38,990 nucleotides of DNA from Spongospora subterranea (GCA_900404475.1 OUQQ01000126.1:1-38990), one strand, 5' to 3'. Counted from the first letter of the stretch, positions 21,492 through 32,762 are shown. Notes: generated by a model not told the origin, from the sequence alone. Numbers and translations are program-made.

Positions 21492-22173
21492 TTATGACGA
21501 CCGGACAATACTATCTGAATATTCCAACGTGCTCGTAATGCCGCGCATCTCAAAATATGGCCAGATCTACAGGCGGCCAAAAGTGAACAAACATTCAGTA
21601 CAGGGTACTCCATGGCGACAACACACAGATATCGTCACCTTGAATATGACGCGACCTTTGATGAGGGCGATGGGAACGGGACCGTATGTTCGTGAATCGA
21701 TCGAATCCGACAGGTTATCTCTGTGGAATTGGTGAACCGGTTCAACGGATGGGGGAAATGGCGATATCGTTTGGACCAACCCTTGAAGCCAGACACTCCC
21801 GACGGGAATGTCGGTCGATATGCAAGCGTCGCCCCAGAAATCCGACATCCTTCGGTGCAATACGGTCTCGCCGCCCATACCGATTATCCGCTTGATCACG
21901 AGTTTGTGGGGATCGCGGGGCGACGTGCAGATTACGACGTCGCCCTTCTCCAGCCGATCGAACCGCTTCGACAGCGCCTCGCACAGCAGAACGTCGCCGC
22001 GATAGTTGAACGTTGGCAGCATTGACGTCCCGTTCGACTAAACAGTAATAATCGATCAGCGATTAAACACAGGATTTCACAGCGATTTTCACCTTTGTGG
22101 TAAATAATAAATGTTCATGAATTGAATAACAGACAATACCCCCTTTGATGGCCCATTTCGTAAAGGACCACAT
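21492..22173 (-). CDS. Mitochondrial inner membrane protease subunit 1 (signal peptidase I family)
   Basis: Exons 22093-22173, 21781-22037, 21639-21720 and 21492-21566 give 164 residues, with phases agreeing. Motifs of family S26 are all present: the catalytic serine in SNGTSMLPTF, the catalytic lysine in HKLVIKRIIGMGGE, and the GDNLSDSIDSRTYGPVP signature followed by KGRVIFKIWP. Family knowledge: IMP1 cleaves sorting signals of proteins delivered to the mitochondrial intermembrane space. The N-terminal helix (MWSFTKWAIKGGIVCYSIHE) is the likely membrane anchor. The LIKGRVIFKIWP ending separates it from bacterial-type signal peptidases. Confidence 0.92.
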
Positions 22174-22429
22174 TAATCGGGGAGGGAAAATTTGTTTTAT
22201 TCGCGATTGGAATAAAGGGTGTCCGGCGGTGTCTTTCGGCTATATATCCATACCCCAAAGTAAACCGCCCCAAATGTGACCAGGTGCCTAACCTGGACGG
22301 CCGACGGCGAGCAGTGGCGATTGAATGGCCTGGCGGCGGTGGATGGCGCAGAATATTTGCCGGCCAGGCTGACTTGTGTGTGGGTGGGGTAAGGGGGGTA
22401 TACCACCTCCTTTTGGCCATCTCGCTTTG

Positions 22430-23651
22430 ATGGAGAGTCGGGACGAACGCCGGCGAAGGAAGCGGGAGCGTAGAGAGAGGAAGGAGGCGCGTAAGAGGAG
22501 TAAACGCGAGTCCAGCCTGAATTTGCCGGTCAATGTGGAGGTACTGGCCCCCCCCTGATTATCATGACCCTGTCGGTATTGTTGACACGATATTATCGTA
22601 GGATGCGTTGGCGATAGTGAATACATTGATTGGGGTTTATCCATCGGGTCGGGAAGAGTTGACAGGTCGCTATTTATATTAACCGATTCGGTTATCGCCA
22701 TCGCTAAACGCGCGTTTTTCCCTCGATCAGAATTGTTCGCGATGATTGATGAGGGCGCATCCGTGGATATCAGCGCCATCGATCAGGCCCCGGTTCGGGA
22801 TAGTCTCCAGCTGCTGTTCGGCTGCATTAGACTTGACCAATCCGCTGGCTCATATACTCGTAATGATCAGACGCCCAGCCTCACCTCCCTGTTCCACCCA
22901 GTTCTATCTGCGCCAGCGGTCGACAGCACCGATCCCTGTTCGGCGTCTGTTCAACCCTCTCCTGCCTTTCCGGCACGTGTGTTTGGGCCGCAGTTTCCTG
23001 GCCAACTTCCTGATTCAGATAGCGACTCTGATTTCGGTCCTTCCTTAATCCCCAGCTCAATTCCAACTCGACCAGAACCCCTTATCGCCCACAATGCTGG
23101 TTCTGAAAAGTCGTCGGTTTCTTTGCGAGAATCGTGGATGGTTTCACTTCCAGAGAACAGAACAGGAGTGTCAACAGTTGACGCCATGAGTTCCAGAACA
23201 TTCTCAAGAAAAGGCGTCACCGAGGTCAATTTTTCAGCAAATTTTTCTGCTCAACTGTAATTGATCCGTTTTCGTCGGTCGTTCGCTTTAGGTTGGAGAT
23301 CGCTCGTTGTGGACCGACTCGGCAACAGATAAACAACGAAAACTTGATCTGAAACTATCGCAAAAGGCAAAGGCGCACGAGAAACGGCCCAAGAAATCGC
23401 TGGTCGCCGACGTCAAGGAGCCTACGGTCGATCAACGCGACCAGCCAATATCGCTATACGAGCGTCATCAGAGAAGTATAGCGGCAGAAAAGCAGCAGCA
23501 ATCCGCCTCGACTGTAATACCACCGGTTTCGACCTGGGACAGAGAACGCGACCTCCTTCAAGGACAGCCGATTTCCGGCCAGAAATTCCAGGACATTGTT
23601 GACCAATCCAGACAACTTGGAACGCGATTTTCAAAACCATCCACACTGTAA
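22430..23651 (+). CDS. GPALPP1-like (DUF3752) protein with an extra N-terminal helical domain
   Basis: Exons 22430-22540, 22602-22665, 22731-23224 and 23292-23651 are in consistent phase and give 342 residues. The start is a highly charged segment (RDERRRRKRERRERKEARKR). A helical stretch follows, DALAIVNTLIGVYPSGREEL then ELFAMIDEGASVDISAIDQA, that I do not know from human GPALPP1. After an acidic, proline-rich linker with FGPQFPG and DSDSDSDFGP motifs, the C-terminal half matches the DUF3752 region: LRESWMVSLPENRTG, SRTFSRKG, RSLWTDSATDKQRK, WDRERDLLQGQ and QSRQLGTRFSKPS. Family knowledge: nuclear, function unclear. Confidence 0.75.
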
Positions 23652-23885
23652 ATCTCTATTCTATCAATTTATATATTTCTGTGCGCAAAACTTCTCTGTG
23701 AAATGTTTTCAGCGACGATATTTAACAATCTGATTAAACCACCATGTTTTCGACAGTCGTTCTTTGAGTGCATTAGGTGCCCCAGTTATGGGCGCCACCA
23801 TCAACATAGATATGTCTGCGGGCGTCGAGCCATTCTCTCTAGTTTTAATGAGAGCTCGACGCACCAATCCGTCGCCTCCTGACAC

Positions 23886-25280
23886 CTAGAGCGACGGCGG
23901 TTTGGAATTCTCGTCTTGAATAGCTAAAAACGGGTGAGACAGGGCTTGTTTGGCCGATATTCTGATGTCGGGTTTCGGCTCCAAACACCGCTCCAGTAGA
24001 TCATATAGTTCGTCAGGAAACAGGTCGGGATTTCCAGAGAGTTTCGTGCACAGCTCTTTCAATGGGATCGCCGGTAGTTTCTCAGGCAACGTGATCGACC
24101 TGTCAAGACATATCGCCGCCTCATGCAGTTGCTTCGAACCATACAGGTGCGCCATCTGAACTCAGAAAGATCACTGGGGGTAGATCTCACAGATGGCGCA
24201 AACGAAATCCGGTACCTCGGCCAAGGCGGTCAGGTCGTCAGGCGAATTAAAGAACGGATATCGTTGAGACGCAATGCAGAGTAGTATCGAGCCCACGCTC
24301 CAGATATCGATCGCCGTCGTCTGCTTCTGGACCAAGAGCAGAATTTCGGGCGCGCGGAAACCGCGAGTCCCCGCTCGGGATACGCTAGGGAGACTGGTTC
24401 TAGACGTTGGGGGTTGCCCTGATGACGACGACGATCCGGTCCTGGCCGTTGTAGCGGTTGATTTCCTCGTTAATCGCGCAGTGATCTTTCTGTTGCTGGG
24501 AGGAACAATCCCTCTGACTGACGTTGCATTGCTGTTGGTATATGTGGTTGGTTCCGGTTTGGAGACCTGTTCGGCATGCTCGTGAGGATATTCAGCAACC
24601 ATGGCGTTGGCAATTAAACTCACTTTCTGGGCAAGGCCGAAGTCTATTAACTGAAACGAGAAGTCTTTGCGGTTGTATAAAAAATCTGATCCGATATCAG
24701 TCGATGAGCAATGAGTATAGATCATCGAGTGAATATCGAATACTAACTAGATGGCTTGATGTCTCGATGGATAATGCCTTGTGAATGGATGAACGCTAGC
24801 GATTCGAATAGCGCTCGAAGATAGAGCTTCAGCTCGTTCAACGTCAATTTGCTGTGTTCGTACGACAGATGTTGAGCGATGTGATCATACGGCAACAACG
24901 GTGACGACGACTAACTTATAATATTCCCTGAATTGGTCATGTTGGAAATATGGCATAACCAATGTGACCTGATCCCGCGATCTGTAGCACATTTTGAGCG
25001 GAGTCAACGAAGAACAAGGAGGGCGCGTATAAAAGTACCTGTGAGCTGTCAATATAGGAGATATATGACAGTTCCCGCCTAAATCGTGCAACATCTGTAT
25101 TTCGCGCGCGATTCTCTCGGGTGACGACGTTGGCGTAATTCGCTTCAACGCCACTTTCAAGGGAGGGGACGTTTTTCGAACTTCCGCCAGATAGACGACG
25201 CTGAACGTCCCTCGGCTGATGCGCTTCTTGACCTCGTATATATGCTCCAGTTCCTGGAACAGTTTCGACGAGCCGGACAT
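23886..25280 (-). CDS. CDC7-like kinase (DDK catalytic subunit)
   Basis: Exons 25039-25280, 24916-24981, 24748-24851, 24216-24685 and 23886-24155 with introns of 57 to 64 nt give 383 residues. Kinase landmarks: glycine loop [13 protein letters not shown], lysine in VALKRI, hinge [31 protein letters not shown], then [13 protein letters not shown], the CDC7-type APE segment. A serine/threonine/arginine-rich insert of about 80 residues separates DFG from APE, as in CDC7 orthologues. Family knowledge: with Dbf4 it phosphorylates MCM2-7 to fire replication origins. The join of exons 2 and 3 restores [19 protein letters not shown], which supports the 64-nt intron. The C-terminus lacks the long insert of animal CDC7. 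Confidence 0.9.
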
Positions 25281-28050
25281 GAATAGGGCGGTGGTGTTGG
25301 AGCGAATGGCTGGGGCGATGGCGCGACGACGACGATATTTACATGCACACGACCTGGGGCGATTGGTGGTTCATTGGATCATGCCCCCTGGTATGTGCTG
25401 ACGATGATGTTCGGTCCTGTTCCCCCCGATCTCGACCAACCTGCACGTGTCACGTTATCAACATGGCGCCATGTGGGTGTCGGGATTGGCCCCCGCCCTC
25501 TCTGTCTGTACCCATTACAGATTACGCGCCATTTTTTGTGCTCCGCCGGCTGCCAACTCCAATTGCGCGCCAAATCAATGTATCGACAGGCCGATGGCGA
25601 TTGTCTGGCGCCTGGAATTGGCCGATGACCATCATTCCTCGCTTGCTGCTCCCTTAGAGCGGGATAATCGCCAATCGGAGCGTGGACAACCCAAGACGAA
25701 CTTCATCCGAACCAGATTCAGGAAATTTGGGATATCGATAGAGTTTCTGCGGTCATTTAACTACCACCTGTACCTAATATGGGCTGACAACATCAATCGT
25801 AACGTTCCGCGATTCGAAAACTCTTCATACGATATTCAAAATTTGTAAAACCTATCATAGCGAAAGATCAACAATTTGACGACGCTTGGAGACGAGGGAA
25901 TCAAGTCGAGATTTGGGGGAAATTCCGGTACGTTTGTGAGAGACGAACGGGTTCATCAAGAGCTGAGGGGTGAACCAGATACGGAATACGAAATGTGTTG
26001 GATGTGCGAGCGAGGCGAGAGACCGGAATGATCTTGGTGGTTGGCGACGCTTGGATCAGTTTACACCCTAAATGCCCTGAAGCAACAATCGAATAATGGA
26101 TCAAGTTGGGCAAAATTCACTGATCAGCTCTCCGTCTTGAATGGATCTCATTGAGGTCTCTCGCAACTCGACCATCGATTCGAAATGCTGAGCAAACTGA
26201 AACAGATGGACCTTCCTTCAGTGCATATTCCAATCATGTTTTCCAATCTCTTTCAGTTTTGCTCAGCATCTTGAACCTGTTGTAGAGTAGGATGAACCTT
26301 CCCCGAAAAGTATAATGAAATTCAATCGAACACGGAAAGCCTATCAGTGAATTCCCCTACCGACTAATGTATCAAACTGAATTTGACAAGGTTTCCGCGC
26401 GTATTTAAAAAAAAATGAGTTTTTGCTCATGAAGTGACTGGTTTTGATGGTGAAAGATACTGGCAAAGGCGAAGGGTATTTGTTCGGTTTCGGTGCGGCA
26501 GACGAAGGCATTTCGCCCTACTGGGTCATGGTCGGTTTTCTTATCATATCCCATGACTTGTCGGCATTTCTGCAAGTCTTAATTGACGCAAACGATGCTG
26601 TATGTTCCGCATTTTTGCTGTTCGAAATTGGTCTGGGCCCATAACGTTTTACAGATCGAGAATATCCCTTAGGCGATGGCAGATCCGTCATCGACCCACT
26701 GTTCCCAGCTCCTTTGACCACAGCATTTTTGTCAGAACGTTCTCTGATCGAACCACTGGCTACACGAATGATTCAGCATGATGTTGTCGCTGAATCAATT
26801 ATCCACGAGAAGATGCAGACCCGTTTCACGACACTCATACCGGATTTTGAGCATCTTGGTGCGTTCGCGACACAATCCTCCAAGCGAACTCGTTTTCAAT
26901 CAATCTGCTGAAATACAAGATCTTCCCCAAGAGATTCCTGGGCAGTCAATGGCACCCGGTTTCGTTTCAGTTCTGGGTCCAGTCGTGGGCCAGGCCCAAC
27001 GCTGGTGACAGATCATCAAATCCTGAAGTTAGAATCAATCACGTCGAAGCAACGTCCAGCCACAACTGTGCCACCACAAATCAGATATGTCGAAATGCCC
27101 AATACGACAGACATGACAAGGTGCATTCTCACGAACCGAACTCAAACACAGAAATCATCAGAGACTCCCAGATGCTAATTGAAGCAATTCCACCGCACTC
27201 TTGGCTCCGGCGACGACATTGAAACCAGCAACAGACGTGTTGTATCACTTCAGGCAACCACTATTTGAAGGTTGCGACTCTCAAGCCAGATTAGTTCGCA
27301 TAGTCGCTGGCTTTGTGAAATTGATAGTTTTTCTTTTAACAACATTACGTCGGTCAGGTGTTTCATCTGTGCTTTTGATCACTTTGTTGCTGGAATTCGT
27401 CCCCCTTAGTAAAACGTGTAAGGCGCGAACAATTTTAATAACGTACAACCAAGAGTCGTGAGTCATTTTGACCATTCGATGTCCTCTTGAAGTGACGTCC
27501 CCAAATGAGGCAAACCTCACGAATGGCATCTTGTCGCCGTCTCCAAGTATGCGGTACATTTATGGGGTGTCGAAGTTGATCGGTGCTGATCAAGGAAGTC
27601 GAGTACCGGTTGTGGCAAAACATCGAAGAAAACATCAAAGGGATCCGTATTTGGACGCTCCCAATCTGACCAGCCAACTGAGATTCCAGGATCCTGTAAG
27701 TTTTACATGATTATTTCACGAACGTGATAGTTGGAGCGCGATCCAACGTCTCAAGTTCACAGTGGCTCTGCCATACTACCGTATCTGAACACCGATCAAA
27801 GGGTCAGGGTCTCACAAAAAAAATATTTGCTGGCGAATATTGAGGATAAGCGACTCTTGACATGAAGTTCTACCGCTATTGACATATGCAGCAATAAGAG
27901 ACAACATTACCGATTCCTCCCACATAGCCATCGACGGGGATGAGCAGACAATATAAAGGCATCGGCTACGGTTGGGTTGTGGTCTATACTCGTCGTGCGA
28001 TACGTGCGCGTCTTAACGCCAGCGTGAAGTGGAACCGTCGCCCGTTTTAG
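25281..28050. other. Poorly resolved region
   Basis: About 2.8 kb with coding-looking stretches on both strands but no recognised family. Examples are plus 25471-25848, plus 26447-26858 (GYLFGFGAADEGISPYW, then SERSLIEPLATRMIQHDVVA), the same interval on minus (KNAEHTASFASIKTCRNADK), and plus 27480-27696, ending at a strong donor CCT-GTAAGT. Competing readings on opposite strands mean I cannot call a gene. Confidence 0.35.
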
Positions 28051-28057
28051 GCCGAAA

Positions 28058-28293
28058 ATGCAGAACGGTGCTGTCAGGAAAGCGGATTTCGCCAATATTG
28101 CAATCGTTAGCACACATATTCCGTTATATCAATGGCCAGGCAAAGTCATACTTCAAATGAAACAAGACGAATTCCCTGCATGTGATGTGTCATCGCTGCG
28201 GTACGATTATGATATTCTAAAGGATTCTCAACTAAGGCGATCAAAATTTTCAGGTACGTAATAACTCCTACAACAACAAGTTCAAGGAGATGA
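28058..28293 (+). CDS. Candidate short gene or first exon, uncertain
   Basis: The ATG at 28058 follows a TATA-like AATATAAAGG at about 27950. The exon encodes QNGAVRKADFANIAIVSTHI and later KVILQMKQDEFPACDVSS. A donor at about 28200 and acceptor TTTTCAG at 28253 would splice a 53-nt intron, after which the frame closes near 28293. Alternative donors would extend the gene into the repeat-rich sequence downstream. No homologue is known to me. Confidence 0.3.
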
Positions 28294-28402
28294 AGACAAG
28301 ATATTCTGTCTTGGTGGCTTGAGCTTTCTAATGTAGGAGTTATACCTGGACAGACCGATCACCTTGGCCAGGATCTTTGAGGATTATCGTACCGCAGCGA
28401 TG
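28191..28402. repeat. Diverged inverted repeat with two perfect nested stems
   Basis: A 17-nt sequence at 28191-28207 is perfectly complementary to 28386-28402, and a 12-nt one at 28261-28272 to 28332-28343. The intervening arms are recognisably related but diverged. Both stem pairs sit at GT and AG splice-like sites in each arm. Confidence 0.75.
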
Positions 28403-28471
28403 TGTTAACGTTAAGGGCTAGTAATGAATACGTCGTTTTTATTTTCAACGCCTGGGCGGTCATCACAGCCT

Positions 28472-28496
28472 TCTCATAAACAGCCTGGGCTGTGAT
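28472..28496. repeat. Short inverted repeat
   Basis: ATCACAGCC at 28472-28480 pairs with GGCTGTGAT at about 28488-28496. A direct repeat GCCTGGGC flanks it. It lies between the two larger inverted repeats. Confidence 0.6.
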
Positions 28497-28765
28497 CCGC
28501 TTAAGTTAAATCTCTCAGGTATCTAAAAAAAATCTATTAACTGAGAAACCTCAGGCTTGGTCGTGCGGCGGTTGAGGAGCAAAATCTTGACTTTTCAGGT
28601 ATGGCCATGTAATGAGTGGTTGCATGTATTCAGCATTGATATTAGGTTGGAAATCGCTCCGTTCGCCCTGGCGAATACGAAAACATTTTGCTCTGTCAGG
28701 CCGAGGCCTGTGTATATAAATTGCCTTTGGAGGAGGGTGCAGAGTATCAATTCAGCTTCAGGGTA

Positions 28766-28878
28766 CGTTGAGAAGTGGCTTGCGCGGTATATGAATGTGA
28801 TTCCATTCATCAAGCAGGGAATCATGCTGCTTGATGAATGGAATCACATTCATATACCGCGCAAGCCACTTCTCAACG
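28766..28878. repeat. Perfect palindrome: 52-bp arms, 9-nt spacer
   Basis: Bases 28766-28817 are the exact reverse complement of 28827-28878. The 9-nt spacer is 28818-28826. The match stops cleanly at both outer ends. The left arm begins just after AGGGTA, which resembles a splice donor. An RNA from either strand would fold into a 52-bp perfect hairpin. Confidence 0.97.
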
Positions 28879-28941
28879 CTTAACTCGAACGAAGCAACCG
28901 CAAAAATAATGGTAAAAAATGAAAACCAACTTCAAAACCAG

Positions 28942-29193
28942 CTCGAAAGGTGGATTAAAAGGGGAAATCAAGATTTTCCCTTCTTCGTGAACAATTTTGA
29001 TCTACTGACAAAGAAAGGAGGCACCGCCGCCTTGCCTGGGACCGTTCAAAGCTCAGCGCTTTCGTCGCCATCTCATACGTTGCGATTTCAGAGAAACGCT
29101 ATTGCGGTTTTTCCGTGTAGGAAGTTCGGAACCGTTGAGGAGATGGTGACGAACGCGCCCGCCGCGGTGGTCACCCTTTTTGGGGTGTTTTAA
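28942..29193 (+). CDS. Coding-like exon, unidentified
   Basis: After an acceptor-like AAACCAG, an open stretch encodes LERWIKRGNQDFPFFVNNFD, then TLRFQRNAIAVFPCRKFGTV and ends with TAA at 29193. It may be the last exon of a gene whose preceding intron would contain the 52-bp palindrome (donor at 28763). I cannot prove the connection. Confidence 0.35.
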   Translation, partial: LERWIKRGNQDFPFFVNNFDLLTKKGGTAALPGTVQSSALSSPSHTLRFQRNAIAVFPCRKFGTVEEMVTNAPAAVVTLFGVF

Positions 29194-29533
29194 ATAAGTC
29201 AAATAAAGCGAAACCCTCATGAAGTTGACTTACGGTAAGCTGGAAACGTCACTTGCGGCATTGACCGGCAGCCCGCCCGGGTCCAGTGCCAACTAACTGC
29301 CGACACCTGTGTTCGGCAGTCGGGCAGATTCCACTGTATCTCCAAAATATCCGCGGTCTGTATATATACAGAGGCCGTAGTTCTTCTGACCTGAGCTCTT
29401 GGTCTAAATCCAACTGCAATCTGTACTATTAGGGCAGTCGACCGTCAATGCCTTGGAGACCTGGCCTAGTTCTTATTCGTTCTTGTCGAGGTTGCACCTT
29501 GTTAGCAGCAGTGCCATTAGTTAGAGTCAAATC

Positions 29534-29953
29534 ATGGCATCCACGTCAAGCAGGACGGTGACTGTTGTCCAGCAGCAGCAACCTGAACCTGTAGTACAAG
29601 AACCAGATATCTTAATTCCACTTCATCTCCGCCGATCCCAAATCCGAAGAATTTCCAACGGAAGGTCCGTTCAGTTTTCGGCAGAGACCGTCGATAATGA
29701 AAATATGAACAAAAAAAAATCGAAAAGTAGTTGATACTGATTGGGTTTACTTGGTTGTTGTTGACCACTCGTTTACACAGAGTGTTGCATATTTCACAAG
29801 AAAAGGGCTTTCGGTGAAAGTGACACTGAAAGCGATTCCGAGTCCAGTAGTAGTGGTGGCGATGGCGCCAGGCCGACACAATCGTCCAAGAGAACAAGGA
29901 AAGCGCAGCAACATGCACAGGATTGTATTAATCACAATCATCACGAACAGTAA
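29534..29953 (+). CDS. Protein phosphatase 1 inhibitor, PPP1R11/YPI1 type
   Basis: Exons 29534-29726 and 29781-29953 with a 54-nt intron give 121 residues. The family core is present: VQFSAETVDNENMNKKKSKK joined to CCIFHKKRAFGESDTESDSE. The PP1-binding motif is the V-x-F within SVQFSAETVDNE, and the CCIF-H-K-(R/P)AFGES block is diagnostic of inhibitor-3 proteins. The tail is serine, lysine and histidine-rich with two further cysteine or histidine clusters. Family knowledge: a heat-stable, disordered nuclear inhibitor and assembly partner of PP1. Only the exon join restores the CC motif. Confidence 0.92.
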
Positions 29954-30175
29954 TCTATCGTCAATGTCCACAATACAAATATAATACATCTTTACGATAC
30001 TCGTGTAACGATGTAGTGTTACATGCATGGTCATGCTCAAGTCAGGTCTGTCGTTACAATCTTCGTGACAGGATAGCTGTTGTGAGTTGTGACAGTGATC
30101 GCGGGAAACCAACAGCAGCGGGAAAGAGGCCGAGACCAGATACATACACTGCTGAGCGTCATTTCGATAATCATC

Positions 30176-30728
30176 ATGGAGTTCTATAATGAGTACAGCG
30201 ATGAGGAGTTCAATGGGGATAGGGGAACGTCGGGGAAAGATCCTGGTCCCAGGGCAGGGGATCAACCAAAGGATATCGAGCCGGCCCCCAGGCTCAAGAG
30301 GACCAGGCTGACCCTGGGAACCGCACAGTTATTGGATCCCGATAGGGGATTACCGCTACTCATGGGAGAGTTTAAGAAAATGAAGTTTCTCGGCAAAGGG
30401 CATGAAGCTCGAGATGTGACGAAGCTTATCAAACTGTATAGAGAATGGGCGCATCAGGTACAATGGCCAGCTATATCGACTACAAACATTCATTTAGGCC
30501 GTGCTTCAGCTGTTTCCAAAACTTCCGTTTGAAACTTTTTGTGAAAGAATCGCCAAAATTGGCTCTACACACGAAATGGGGGCTTGGGTTTCAGAGGAAA
30601 GGGAGCGGCAGCTTATGGCGCGAGTAGATTATCATAGAAGTTTGAAGAATCTTAACAGAGAGATCGATATGATTGATCAAGAACAATCGGATATACGTGA
30701 CCCTGATGAACGTGAAGAGGAGGAATAA
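30176..30728 (+). CDS. TIPIN/Swi3/Csm3 replication fork protection factor
   Basis: Exons 30176-30457 and 30498-30728 with a 40-nt intron, the shortest well-supported intron here, give 170 residues. The Swi3 domain is clear: KRTRLTLGTAQLLDPDRGLP, then FKKMKFLGKGHEARDVTKLI, then YREWAHQ joined to AVLQLFPKLPFETFCERIAK. Family knowledge: with Timeless/Swi1 it stabilises paused replication forks and supports checkpoint signalling. The protein is short: the RPA-binding and long acidic tails of animal TIPIN are reduced to a brief acidic end. The 3' end lies only about 30 nt from the converging CTNNBL1 stop. Confidence 0.88.
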
Positions 30729-30760
30729 AAGACAGTATTTATTTAACAGTATAACATATA

Positions 30761-32762
30761 TTAAAGAGCTGCGATAAGACCTGCAATAACCGAACGCTGA
30801 AATTCCCCAGCTTCATCTGATTCCTGACTCTCATCGCTGATCTCATCATGTAGGTTTTGCAAAGACCCTCGAATGTCCTCAAGCTCAATCTTATATTGTC
30901 CGATCAACTTTTCAGCATGATTCCTGAGACTCGGCTCACCAGCAGTTAACACGAATGCCAATACGAGGTCGGTCATCTCCAAGGCGAACAATGCTGCAGA
31001 GTACGGATTTTAATCGTAACTGAAAACCACATTCAAATCGGTCACGAACCATTTCCTTCTTCAGATTCGTTAAAGCGCTCATCGAATTGAACATGTAGTT
31101 CGACAAGACGGTCAATCTTTTCAAAATCTTTCTCCTGCAACAAACCGTTATTAGGATCGGGATAGATGAAATCATAGATCCTAGCTCACAGAAAATTTTG
31201 CTAGCAATCGTTGATAGTGAACGTCCTTTGTCAGCATAAACATATTTGCGATAATGGAAACAATGCATTCTACCGAACAGGTTTCGATCAACACCCGTTC
31301 ACAAAGTTAATCGCAGAATTACCTTCGTCTTCTTCAGAAGACATCTTATATTTCCGATGATATTTAGACTTGCCAGTCATAAACGCGGCGAAAACTGTCT
31401 TCAGGCCTCCAATCTCAATCAAAAGTTCACAGCTTGAACCACAACCTATATAAGCACTTAGAACAACGTGGCTTGCAGGACAGAAACGGATATCTGACGT
31501 TGAACAGCAAGGTTGAGCACTTTCAAAGCACCATGTCGTACGTACTTTTTCGATCTGTGAATAACAAATCAGGCTCTTCAAGTAGTAATTTAACCAGGTC
31601 ACCAACTTGATACAGTTGATACAAAAAGGAATACCGGCACATTCTTCAAATATCTGCCTCTTTGATGGCTCTAGCAAAATGCAGCATAACGCTGAGGAAA
31701 GATTATCCGCCTAGCGTTGAAAACAGCAATCACAACAAATAATGGCCACGAAACAATGGGATCACGTACCAGCCCTTTCTCTTCTCCACCGGACGGATCC
31801 TTATCCATGAAATACTGCAACAGTGACATGACTTTCTGGATCAGATCAGGCGAGAATGATGAGCGAACCGGTGGTCCTCCTGTCAATCGTTTAATAAGTC
31901 GTCGCCAGTTATCATCCAGAAATGCACTAACCGGATAACAGAAGAACTACTAGCAGATCGGCGGCAGCATATCGGTTTTCATCAAACGATTTCCTGATGA
32001 CAGCAATGCGATCCAAGAGAACAGTCAAGATCGAGGTCGTCTCTACTATAATGGTGGCAATGTTCGGTTCGTTCTTAATTTCTATCATCGACTCCATGGT
32101 GGATAGAAGCAGGTTAACGGCTTCCCGATCGTCTTCCTGAGAAACAGGCTAAACATAATATTTAAAATCATCAGAATTTTTGCTAAAAACCTCTTTTTCA
32201 TCAAATCGGTGCAGTGTTTCGACGATGATAGGAAGCCCTTCGACTTTGATTATGGCGTCCATCAGGTATTTCAAATGTGTTTCGTCTTCTTGGGATTCGA
32301 TGTCAAACATAGAATGAAAAAGACGGACAACCGAAATCGAAATATCAACATTGTCATGGGAAAGCAGCGATAAACACGACTCCAATGCAGAAAGACGAAT
32401 AAATTCCCGATAGGACGAAGGATCCGATATAAGCTCCTGTGTCAAAAGTTCGATTTCTTCATTCAATTTGATCTATTGTGGGACAATATTGTCAGCATAA
32501 ACGATTCCGCTTAATAAAAAGAAATTACCTCGGAATCCATGAATTTTCCTGGCTGATTCTGGAATTTGATCCGCAATTCCTGGTTGTTACTGAGCGCTTT
32601 TTCAAATTTCAAGACATGACGACGAATCCTTAAAGGACCTTGTAACCTATCGGTATCATCTGCTTCTTGCGCTAACAATCGCCGAACTTCAGATACATCA
32701 GACGCCTCATCAAGGGCTGCACATATGTCGGCGATTTTGCGCTTCTTCGACGGCTCCTCCAT
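30761..32762 (-). CDS. Beta-catenin-like protein 1 (CTNNBL1/NAP)
   Basis: Ten exons: 32529-32762, 32191-32472, 31932-32136, 31770-31879, 31607-31710, 31499-31554, 31323-31445, 31190-31269, 31050-31134 and 30761-30993. Introns are 49 to 59 nt and phases agree; the product is 503 residues (human 563). Matching blocks: KFEKALSNNQELRIKFQNQP, SLLSHDNVDISISVVRLFHS, VEGLPIIVETLHRFDEKE, then HGALKVLNLAVQ, LIEIGGLKTVFAAFMTGK and FEKIDRLVELH. Family knowledge: an armadillo-repeat partner of the Prp19-CDC5L spliceosome complex. The nuclear localisation signal EEPSKKRKIAD is at the start. Confidence 0.9.

Noticed and set aside
24852..24981. Frameshift in the kinase hinge region
   Set aside because: A 64-nt GT-AG intron at 24852-24915 joins EYYN to KLTLNELK in frame and restores the kinase alignment.
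26447..27182. A five-exon gene with introns of 24 to 31 nt
   Set aside because: Phases agree, but such introns are far below the local norm, the opposite strand looks equally coding, and no family supports it.
28058..29193. A seven-exon gene running through both inverted repeats
   Set aside because: It needs introns of 27, 36 and 39 nt and competes with a minus-strand reading (AQAVYEKAVMTAQALK). Only its end exons are listed, at low confidence.
31499..31710. Two apparent frameshifts and 26 to 29-nt introns in CTNNBL1
   Set aside because: A 49-nt intron at 31555-31606 removes the problem and gives an alignment to human CTNNBL1 of equal length over 31 residues.
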